Source of the DNA: Bacteroidales bacterium
Lineage (GTDB): Bacteria > Bacteroidota > Bacteroidia > Bacteroidales > F082
NCBI GenBank assembly: GCA_017428285.1
Contig: JAFRRE010000197.1
Location: 1-25,762 of the forward strand
Direction: 5' to 3'
Length of the DNA: 25,762 nucleotides
Shown: in pieces, positions 6,474 through 14,400 of the stretch
How the letters are laid out: the number at the start of each line of letters is the position of its first letter
Position numbering within the stretch: position 1 is the first letter of the stretch
Made by a program: the position numbers and the translations under genes
Notes under the pieces: generated by a model
What the model saw: only the letters and a program-made list of their open reading frames with translations
What the model was told of the DNA's origin: nothing
Database searches by the model: none

Positions 6474-9338
6474 ATGATCAGAAACAACTTCATCAAACGC
6501 CACAACGGCCCCACCGCATCGGATGCTGAAAAGATGCTCAAGGTCATCGGCGTGAAATCGCAAGAACAACTTGTCGACGAAATCATCGCTCCCGAGATCC
6601 GTCTGCCGAAAGACCTCAACATCGGCGAGGGCATGAGCGAATACGAAGTCATCAGCCACCTCAAGGCTTTGGGTGCCAAGAACAAGCAGTTCCGCAGCTA
6701 CATCGGCTTGGGCTACTACAACACCATCACCCCTGGCGTCATCATGCGCAACATCCTTGAGAACCCAGGCTGGTACACCTCTTATACTCCTTACCAAGCT
6801 GAGATCTCGCAAGGCCGTCTCGAAGCCTTGGTGAACTACCAGACCGTCATCAGCGACCTCACCGCCCTGCCGTTGGCCAACGCCAGCTTGCTCGACGAAG
6901 GCACCGCCGCCGCCGAAGCCATGCTGATGTTCTGGCACAGCCGCAGTCGCGCACAAGTGAAGGCTGGCGTGAAGAAGTTCTTCGTCGCCAATGATGTGTT
7001 CCCGCAGAGCATCGAAGTCATCAAGACCCGCGCCCACTTCCAAGGCATCGAGGTCGTGGTGGATGACATCAATAAGTTCGATTGCAGTGAAGAATACTTT
7101 GGCGTACTCATCCAGTGCCCCAACCAGTTCGGTGAAATCGTGGACAACCGCGCCAAGGTTGCCGAATGGAAAGCCAAAGGCATGCAAGTGGCCGTGGCCG
7201 CCGACCTGCTGAGCCTCACCCTCATCACGCCTCCCGGCGAATGGGGTGCCGATGTGGTCTTAGGTTCCAACCAGCGTTTCGGCCTGCCGATGGGATTCGG
7301 CGGTCCTCATGCCGGTTACTTCGCCACCACCGAGGCTTACAAGCGCGAGATGCCTGGCCGTATCATCGGCATCAGCGTGGATGCCCTTGGCAATCCCGCT
7401 TTCCGTCTGGCTCTGCAAACCCGCGAGCAGCACATCAAGCGCGAAAAAGCCACATCCAACATCTGCACAGCTCAGGCTTTGCTCGCCATCATGTCGGGCT
7501 TCTACGCCTTGTATCATGGTCCGGAGGGCTTGATTGAAATTGCACATCATATCAACTGCCTCGCCGGCAAGCTGACCTCCGAACTGGCCAAGCTCGGCGT
7601 CAAGCAGCTCAACAAATACTTCTTCGACACGCTGTTGTTCGAACTGCCCGAAGGCGCTTGCACCTGCAAGGTGAAGGAAGCCGCCGAGAAACACGGCATG
7701 AACTTCCGCATCATCGACAAGCAACACTTCGGCATCAGCCTTGACGAGACCACCGCTCGTGAGGACCTCAACGAGATTGGCCAAGTGGTGGCCGAAGCCA
7801 TGGGCAAGCAACACGAGGAACTTGTTGTCGACCCCAACTGCGCCAACTTCAGCGGCATCCAACCCGAGATGCGCCGCACCTCGAAGTTCATGCAGGCCCC
7901 GATGTTCTTCAAGTATCGCAGCGAGACCGACATGATGCGCTACATGAAGAAACTCGAAAACCGCGACCTCAGCCTCAACCGCTGCATGATCCCGCTCGGG
8001 AGCTGCACCATGAAGCTGAACCCCGCCACCTCGATGTACGCCCTCAGCTGGCCTGAGTTCGGCAACATCCACCCCTTCGTCCCTGCCGACCAAGTGGAAG
8101 GCTACCTCGAGCTTATCGCCGAGATGGAGAAAGACCTCTGCGAGATCACGGGCTTCAAGGGCATGAGCTTCATGCCTAACTCGGGTGCCAGCGGCGAATA
8201 TGCCGGTCTGCTCACCATCCGTCGTTACCAAGAGGCCAACGGTCAGGGTCACCGCAACATCTGCTTGATCCCTGCTTCAGCCCACGGCACCAACCCTGCA
8301 TCAGCTGCCATGGCTGGCATGCAGGTGGTCGTCGTCGCCTGCGACGAACACGGCAACATCAACCTCGACGACGCCAAGGCCAAGGCCGAGCAATACAAGG
8401 ACAACCTGGCCGCCTTCATGGTCACCTATCCTTCGACCCACGGCATCTACGAGGACGGCATCCGCACCCTCGTGAAGATCGTCCACGACAACGGCGGACA
8501 AGTCTACATGGACGGTGCCAACATGAACGCCCAAGTCGGCTTGACCAGCCCCGGCTTCATCGGTGCCGACGTGTGCCACCTCAACCTGCACAAGACCTTT
8601 GCCATCCCGCACGGCGGTGGCGGTCCGGGCGTGGGTCCCATCGGCGTGGCCGAACACCTGAAGCCTTACCTGCCTTCACACATCCTGTTCCACTGCGGTG
8701 GCGAGAAGCAAGAAGGCGCTGTCTCGGCAGCTCCGTTCGGTAGCGCCCAGATCCTCACCATCACCTACTGCTACATCAAGATGTTAGGCGGTGAAGGCCT
8801 GAAGAAAGCCACCATGGGTGCCATCATGAACGCCAACTACCTGAAGGAGAGACTGAAAGACTACTATCCGATCCTGTACACCGGCAACCACGGCCATGTG
8901 GCTCACGAGATGATCCTCGACATCAACGGCATCAACAAGGCGACGGGCGTGGCCGCCATCGACATCGCCAAGCGTCTGATGGACTTCGGCTTCCACGCTC
9001 CCACCGTGGCCTTCCCGGTGCACGAGACCCTGATGGTGGAACCCACTGAAAGCGAGCCTATCGCCGAGCTTGACCGCTTCGTCGAAGCCATGATCCAGAT
9101 CCGCAAGGAAATCAAGGACATCGAAGATGGCAAGGCCGAGAAGGGCAACAACATCATCAGCCACGCGCCTTACACCGCCGAGATGCTGATGGCCAACGAG
9201 TGGAGCTTCCCCTTCACCCGCCAGGAGGCCGGCTTCCCGATGAAGAGCGACGTTCAGGACAAGTACTTCCCGCACGTCACCCGCATCGACGACGCCTACG
9301 GCGACAGGAATCTGGTTTGCAAGTTCTCTGCTGAATAA
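6474..9338 (+). CDS. gcvP: Glycine dehydrogenase (aminomethyl-transferring), P-protein
   Basis: The 954-residue protein is the single-chain (alpha-beta fused) P-protein of the glycine cleavage system. It is a cytoplasmic PLP enzyme that decarboxylates glycine and passes the aminomethyl group to lipoylated H-protein. The PLP lysine is K707 in NLHKTFAIPHGGGGPG; the glycine-rich loop after it is intact. The N-terminus has the usual FIKRHNGPT...MLKVIG pattern and the length matches the family. No gcvT or gcvH lies nearby, so the system is dispersed here, as is common in Bacteroidetes. A palindrome and a terminator follow directly. Confidence 0.97.
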   Translation: MIRNNFIKRHNGPTASDAEKMLKVIGVKSQEQLVDEIIAPEIRLPKDLNIGEGMSEYEVISHLKALGAKNKQFRSYIGLGYYNTITPGVIMRNILENPGWYTSYTPYQAEISQGRLEALVNYQTVISDLTALPLANASLLDEGTAAAEAMLMFWHSRSRAQVKAGVKKFFVANDVFPQSIEVIKTRAHFQGIEVVVDDINKFDCSEEYFGVLIQCPNQFGEIVDNRAKVAEWKAKGMQVAVAADLLSLTLITPPGEWGADVVLGSNQRFGLPMGFGGPHAGYFATTEAYKREMPGRIIGISVDALGNPAFRLALQTREQHIKREKATSNICTAQALLAIMSGFYALYHGPEGLIEIAHHINCLAGKLTSELAKLGVKQLNKYFFDTLLFELPEGACTCKVKEAAEKHGMNFRIIDKQHFGISLDETTAREDLNEIGQVVAEAMGKQHEELVVDPNCANFSGIQPEMRRTSKFMQAPMFFKYRSETDMMRYMKKLENRDLSLNRCMIPLGSCTMKLNPATSMYALSWPEFGNIHPFVPADQVEGYLELIAEMEKDLCEITGFKGMSFMPNSGASGEYAGLLTIRRYQEANGQGHRNICLIPASAHGTNPASAAMAGMQVVVVACDEHGNINLDDAKAKAEQYKDNLAAFMVTYPSTHGIYEDGIRTLVKIVHDNGGQVYMDGANMNAQVGLTSPGFIGADVCHLNLHKTFAIPHGGGGPGVGPIGVAEHLKPYLPSHILFHCGGEKQEGAVSAAPFGSAQILTITYCYIKMLGGEGLKKATMGAIMNANYLKERLKDYYPILYTGNHGHVAHEMILDINGINKATGVAAIDIAKRLMDFGFHAPTVAFPVHETLMVEPTESEPIAELDRFVEAMIQIRKEIKDIEDGKAEKGNNIISHAPYTAEMLMANEWSFPFTRQEAGFPMKSDVQDKYFPHVTRIDDAYGDRNLVCKFSAE

Positions 9339-9364
9339 TTGGGTTCACGCAGAAATCGTAGAAT

Positions 9365-9394
9365 TGTAGAGACGGTGTGCACACCGTCTCTACA
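9365..9394. repeat. Perfect 30-bp palindrome of the GTAGAGAC...GTCTCTAC type
   Basis: TGTAGAGACGGTGTG (9365-9379) is followed immediately by its exact reverse complement CACACCGTCTCTACA (9380-9394). The same family recurs, partly decayed, at 19320-19348 after the kelch-AraC gene, in each case between a gene's end and an intrinsic terminator. From memory, palindromes with GTAGAGAC ends are abundant in many bacterial intergenic regions; I could not check this. Confidence 0.85.
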
Positions 9395-9416
9395 CGTTTA
9401 ATGAAAAACAAAACAA

Positions 9417-9450
9417 AAATAAATCGCAGCCTTCGGGTTGCGATTTTTTC
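9417..9450 (+). terminator. Rho-independent terminator of gcvP
   Basis: AAATCGCA (9421-9428) pairs with TGCGATTT (9439-9446), extended by G-T, C-G and C-G pairs around a TTCG loop and followed by TTTTTTC. It is a strong TTCG-loop terminator about 80 bases after the gcvP stop. Confidence 0.85.
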
Positions 9451-9477
9451 GTTTATCTATACAAAACAACAATGCGA

Positions 9478-9637
9478 CAAATATTACTTAGCCTTGCCCC
9501 CGCTCCCGCTACGCGTCATTGCGAGGTACAAAGCAATCCAGACTTCAAGTCTTTGGCTGCTTCACTGGATTGCTTCGTCGTTCCTCCTCGCAATGACGCC
9601 AAGCGACATGGCGCATAGCGGCAGAACGTAATATTTG
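9478..9637. mobile_element. MITE-like inverted-repeat element, about 160 bp
   Basis: The ends CAAATATTAC (9478-9487) and GTAATATTTG (9628-9637) are perfect 10-base inverted repeats. Inside is a second inverted pair: 9514-9541, starting CGTCATTGCGAGG, and 9565-9598, ending CCTCGCAATGACG. The pair matches except for a few bases and a short insertion in the right arm. I know CGTCATTGCGAGG...AAGCAATCCAG as a widely dispersed bacterial palindrome; that is from memory. No protein is encoded. It fills most of the 325-base gap between gcvP and the patatin remnant; the remainder is the palindrome and terminator above. Confidence 0.7.
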
Positions 9638-9663
9638 CGAAAGCGATGCAAAAATGTCAAAAA

Positions 9664-10014
9664 TCATACCCAATTGAGAAATACAAACTGATTTGTCGGT
9701 TTATATCCGACCATTGTGCTGTCAATCCAATGGGACCAATGTAACTGTCGTACGAATACTTCAAGCCCCATACTAAACAATAGCGCCGCGCCTTCTTCGG
9801 TATAATAACGAGCACCAAGGCCAACAACATAATCAATGGGGATATCCAACTCCTCTAAATACTTCAAAACTCCAATGAAAGACGCGCCTCTGGCACCTCC
9901 TCCGGCCAAAACCAACCCCACCTTTGGCCGTTGCGAAACCGAAGTGGTGTCTTGTGCCATAACCGGCACAGCACACATACAAACCTGAAAAACTAGGGCA
10001 ATCCAATATTTCAT
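9664..10014 (-). pseudogene. Internally deleted patatin-like phospholipase/Omp85 remnant
   Basis: The 116-residue frame starts with a signal peptide (cleavage near VMAQD) and the patatin oxyanion loop in [37 protein letters not shown], residues about 29-65. Normally G-T-S-x-G with the catalytic serine follows; here the chain jumps straight to [17 protein letters not shown], which resembles the last strands of an Omp85-type barrel. Type Vd patatin autotransporters (PlpD/FplA type) carry exactly these two ends, with hundreds of residues between. The simplest reading is a large in-frame deletion. The product lacks the nucleophile and cannot be a lipase. The barrel assignment is my inference. Confidence 0.6.
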
Positions 10015-10081
10015 TATAGAAAGAGTAATCCTTTATCGGGTGCTCCTGATTGAAGTCCTAGTGCAAATTCATGTTTTTCCT

Positions 10082-10867
10082 CTATCGCTTGTTAAATTTA
10101 TCGTAGATTCTGGTCTTTTCGGGACAATGCTTGATGATAAAGTCAAGCACAAACTCATAGTCTTCAGGGTCTTCCACGTAGATGCGGTTTTTGGTGAGCA
10201 GCTCGTCCACCTTGATGAGATGGCGGCGGCGATGGGTTTTTATCTTGCGCACTCTCCTGTAAGGAGTAATGAAAGGCGATTGAGCGGCAGCCAGGATGGC
10301 AGCGGAACCCATGTCGTCGTCCACCATCATATTGATGGCCGCAATCACTTGCGTGCGCTTCACTCCCTTATTCATCTGTTGGTGGGTAACCGACTCCTCG
10401 TCCATCACAAAGTAAGCCGCATAGCGTCCGCCACTGACAATGCCTGTTATGACATAACCGATGAGGCAGAGCACCGCCACAGCGAGCACGACCCAAAGGA
10501 AACCTGTTGAGGAGTCCACTACCCTGTGCCAGCGCAAATGACCATCAAACAATGGCACAAGGATAACACTCAAAAACCATATACCTACCAAGATGATCCC
10601 AAACACTTTCGCAAGGTCCAATAATATGCTTGGGTTTTTCCACAGGTTCACTTCGTAGCTCCAGCGGTACTTGCCGTCGGGGCAAAGCTGGACGCGGGCG
10701 GTAGGTTCACCGGCGTTGGAAGGTGCGGGACGAGCCGCAGGCTGAGGTTGAGACTGAGGTTGGGGCTGAGGTCGCTCCACAGGGGTTTGCGTGGCCGTGG
10801 GCTTGCCACAGCTTCCACAAAACTTGGCTCCTTGTTCGATAGGAGCTCCGCAGTTTTCACAATACAT
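10082..10867 (-). CDS. Zinc-ribbon, two-TM protein (last gene of the five-gene run)
   Basis: The 261-residue protein begins with a complete zinc ribbon, C3-x2-C6 and C17-x2-C20 (YCENCGAPIEQGAKFCGSCG). A Pro/Gln-rich linker (about 29-50) and two membrane spans (about 88-107 and 122-145) follow. The C-terminal part is basic and cytoplasmic, starting YAAYFVMDEESVTHQQM, which resembles bacterial PH-like membrane-protein domains. Both ends should face the cytoplasm. Function is unknown. It is separated from the upstream gene of the run by 79 bases, the largest gap in the group, containing low-complexity sequence, so it may be slightly uncoupled. Confidence 0.8.
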   Translation of the reverse strand: MYCENCGAPIEQGAKFCGSCGKPTATQTPVERPQPQPQSQPQPAARPAPSNAGEPTARVQLCPDGKYRWSYEVNLWKNPSILLDLAKVFGIILVGIWFLSVILVPLFDGHLRWHRVVDSSTGFLWVVLAVAVLCLIGYVITGIVSGGRYAAYFVMDEESVTHQQMNKGVKRTQVIAAINMMVDDDMGSAAILAAAQSPFITPYRRVRKIKTHRRRHLIKVDELLTKNRIYVEDPEDYEFVLDFIIKHCPEKTRIYDKFNKR

Positions 10868-10921
10868 ATCGTTGTCGTTTTTTTATGAGTAACTGTGCAG
10901 AATTAAACTAAATCATTTTTT

Positions 10922-10976
10922 GACTTCGAGACTTCGGGACGCGGGACTACGGGACTTCAGGACAAGGGACGCGGGG
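10922..10976. repeat. Low-complexity GGGAC/ACTTC tract at the end of the 10947 gene
   Basis: About 55 bases consist of short degenerate units such as GACTTCGAG, ACTTCGGGAC, GCGGGACTACGGGACTTC and GGACAAGGGACGCGG. The tract spans the stop codon (10947-10949) of the lipoprotein gene read leftward, so its last residues (PRVPCPEVP) are repeat-encoded. Slippage may have changed the C-terminus. Confidence 0.6.
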
Positions 10977-11453
10977 CTTGGTTTTGTCCCACGAGCCGTC
11001 GGCAGCGGTGCTGAAGCCGTCGAAGGCGATGGTGTCGGGGGCGAGGAAGCCTTTCGCATCGAAGTAATAGAGCTTGTCATCGGGACCCAAAGCCCAGACG
11101 CGACAGCGCAGCATGTCGTCGTCGAGGCGACGATAGACGATGTGGCCGTCAGGGAGCGTGTCGAAAACGCCGTTGTGAAGGACATAGGTGGCAGGCGTGT
11201 AGCCTTCCGTGGCTGCAAGGCTGTCGGGATTTCGGATTTTAAGACCCCTTGTCACGAAGGCGCCGCCGTCCATGCCAGTGTGGGCTGTTTGGTCCTCGTA
11301 GGCCTCGTCGGGCGTGAGCCACGGGTCGTTATCTACAGGTGGCTTGGGGTGCCAAAGGCCACAAGCCGTGAGCAAGCCAAGACCTATGATAGACAGAATG
11401 GTACAGCATTTGGCTCTGTCTTTCAATTGTGTTCCGCATTTTTTGCAATCCAT
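10947..11453 (-). CDS. Lipoprotein with half a zinc ribbon as its signal n-region
   Basis: The 168-residue protein starts with MDCKKCGTQLKDRAKCC, which looks like the first half of a zinc ribbon (C3, C6) run into adjacent cysteines C16-C17. It continues with a hydrophobic stretch ending in the lipobox LTAC (cysteine 31). The second CxxC of the ribbon is missing, so metal binding is doubtful. The basic N-terminus would serve as the n-region of a lipoprotein signal. The mature domain (about 32-168) contains WVLT/WALG-like beta strands (YVLHNGVFDTLPDG, VWALGPDDKLYYFDAKG) and is not recognised. It lies 21 bases after the giant HExxH gene and is surely co-transcribed. Confidence 0.75.
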   Translation of the reverse strand: MDCKKCGTQLKDRAKCCTILSIIGLGLLTACGLWHPKPPVDNDPWLTPDEAYEDQTAHTGMDGGAFVTRGLKIRNPDSLAATEGYTPATYVLHNGVFDTLPDGHIVYRRLDDDMLRCRVWALGPDDKLYYFDAKGFLAPDTIAFDGFSTAADGSWDKTKPRVPCPEVP

Positions 11454-11474
11454 AGTGTTGTTTATTTTGTTTTG

Positions 11475-14400
11475 TTAATGTTTTTGTTTTTTGATAGTGA
11501 AATCAACATCAGCATTGTAGTTTTTTTCCGCCGCGAACTTCGCCAACTCCCAGCAGTTCATCAGAGTGCAACCATCTTCAATATAGTGGTCTTTCTTGCT
11601 TTCATCCTCGTAGTATCGTAAATCATCTGTAGTAAGTACATAAGAATGCTCTTTTTTACGAGTGGTTATATGAGTCGAGGCATCAAACGAAACTATTTTA
11701 TAATGATACTGATGTGATTTGCCATCATCAGGTGACTTCTCGAATTGTAAATGCATTTTCTTATCGTATTTTCCATCCCCCCGCTCTGATCTTATATCAA
11801 ATGGGTCTTCACCATAATGGGTCAAATCCCTTGTGTAGGTGCCTCGAATCACATTGAAATCCTTGTCAAACGTTATTTCCATTCTGTCTTGATATGTGAC
11901 AGGGTATTCTGGGTCGTTCTCGAAGTAAATACCGTATGCCATCTGTGATACACCTATAGCTCGATACCCCGAACCCTCTTTATAAGTGGTAATTTGGTTG
12001 GGACCATAGGCTTGTCGTGGCCAGAAATCAAAAAAATTCATCACTTCAGGACTTTCAGGTAGATATAGATAGGTCACAAAAGTCATTCGTTCTACAATAA
12101 TATCTTCAGGCTCACCCTCCACCCATTCGTAATAATATTTGGTAATCAAATCTCCATATGCAGATTTGACTTCTTCAATGATGACAAAATCCTTCAAAAA
12201 GTCATTTCCCATTTTCTCAGTCAAAGTTGTGCTCGTATAATGGGCGGTCACCTGTCCGGTATTATTCGTAGGACCGCCTTCTACATAGGCTGTTTCATAG
12301 GCATCTGTTTTGAGCCAATTGTTTGTTTCATCATAATCTCCGTACACGGAACGACTATACATAAAAACTGATCCAAATGGAAGGCGTCGGCCAATGGATG
12401 TTTCGCCATCTCCTTCAATAGAAACAGGGCCGTGGTTGATGTCTATCACTATCTGCTCTCCCGGTAGGTAGCGTTTTTTCGGCACTGTGAAATTAATGTC
12501 ACGAGTCCAGGTATTTACCACTCGGTAGCTGGTTGCATGATGTAAACCCTTTTCTACAACCCAGTCCGCATAAGCCCACCACTCTGTAAAAGCGGTGTAT
12601 TGGCCATTACTGCCTGTAACGTAGCCGTTGTGTTTATGTTTTCCCGAAGGATTCAATTTGTTCTCGGGCGTGCCACTGCTATCTTTCCTTTTAGCTCTGC
12701 TGTCGTCCACTTCAGTCTTGACCAGCTGCCAATATCCTCCTTCTGGAGCGGTTTCCTCTTCTTTCACTTCCTCTTCGGGCTCGCCATCAACCCATTCATA
12801 ATAATAGGTGAGGTAAGCGATGGCGTTAAGGCCGGAGCCTCCATTGATGGTGTATTTCTGCTCAATGGTGAACTCCTTGGGGTCGTTTTTCCCTGGTTTC
12901 TTGGTCTTGTAAACGGTCTTCACTTGATGGATCCACTTGGCGTCAGCGGTCTTGGATTTCTTTTCCGTCACCTTGTCTTTGCCCTTTTCGCAAGCTTTTG
13001 GAGCGGAGGTGGTGTTCTCCACCTTGAAGGTGAAGGGCTTGTCCATCTTCTTCACGAAGGGGTCTTGCTCGGTGTACCACTCGCAGGTGTAGTTGGTGTT
13101 GGCGGGCCACTGCTTGGGCGGCTCGGTGAAGCTGACGTAACCGTCAAGGTAGGTCTCGGGTTGCCAGAGCGTCTTACCGTTTTCTTTGATTTTTGTGGAT
13201 GCCATGCCCGTGAACTCAGCCTCGTTTTCGCCGCTCGCAAACTTCATCGTGATGCCGCGCACATCGTGGGTGGCGAAGCCGTCGCTGTCAAGCTCGCTTT
13301 CCTCAATTTTCTTGCCTACCACATTGCCGGAGGCGCTCACCTGTTTCCAATAGCCTTTCTTCTCGTCAATCTTGATGGGCTCTTCTTTCTTTTTCTCCTC
13401 GATTTTCTTTGCACCATGCAGGGCAGGCTCGGATTCGGGTGAAACGTAAGAGGCCTCTGCGTCCGGCTTGTAGTACCAGCGAAGGGTTACTTCAAAGTCC
13501 TTTTCCTGGATTCCCGGCAGGTCATTGATGCTGTATTTTTTGCCGAAATATTTGGGTTCAATGTCATAGGTCTTGGTGCTCCCATCGGCAAACTTGATAG
13601 TCGCCACAGCTCCACTCAGGAGTTTTTCTTTCATGATTTTGTTTGGAGCCTTAGGCATGATGAAACTGAGTACATCTTTTTTGGCCTTGAGCTTTTTCGG
13701 TGCATCGGGTGCATAGAGGGCGACGATGAAATAGTCGTTGTTCTCTCCTTGTGACTGGGTTGTCGCTATGGCCGCAAGGGGGAATGAGCCCTCTGTCGTA
13801 CAATATAGATTTGGTTTCAACGGAACCAGGTGGTCGCTTTCATCTACCGTTCCCGTGAATTCATTGGGATAAAGATAAAATCTCAAAAAAGGATTCCATT
13901 TTAGTTGTCCTTTTCTGTTTGAGGGACTTACGAACACATTTGCGGGTACGGTTTTGAGTCCAAATACACCTGGTATTCTTTCCGATTTTAAATCAATCCT
14001 AAAAGTATTGACAGAATAGTCTTTTGGCTTCTCGAGCTTTTCCAATTTCGAGATGGGATGGTCTTTGGAGAGTTCAATGATGGTTGTGGCCGCGTCATTC
14101 GGAGTGGTTTGATCAGTTTGGCTTTTGTAAATTCTGTTCAGGTTGGTTTCTCCGAAATAAAACCATCCGTCATCAAATTGTTGGTCATCAATATTGAGCG
14201 ACGTTTTAATCCATCCCTTCCAGCCAGAAGTGTGCGGGCCGAACAAGGAATAATTGAGGGCAAAGAAATACATGGACATGTATTCCTTGTCTGCATTTTT
14301 TCGGATGCCTTCTATGGCATAAGACAAGGAATAAGCAGCATTGACAGCATCGCCTGACGGCACAAGCGACATGGCTTTTTCCAGCGGATAAGCGAAAACA

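Noticed and set aside
6468..8252. Long antisense open frames across gcvP (up to 330 codons)
   Set aside because: They mirror a codon-biased, GC-rich gene with a certain identity, and their His/Val/Asp-rich translations match no family I know.
9377..9631. 84-codon frame after gcvP
   Set aside because: It runs through a perfect palindrome, a terminator and a MITE-like element, so coding is implausible.
12600..13442. 280-codon plus-strand open frame inside the giant HExxH gene
   Set aside because: It is antisense to the module region of the gene, very hydrophobic by reversal of Lys/Glu codons, and has no promoter.
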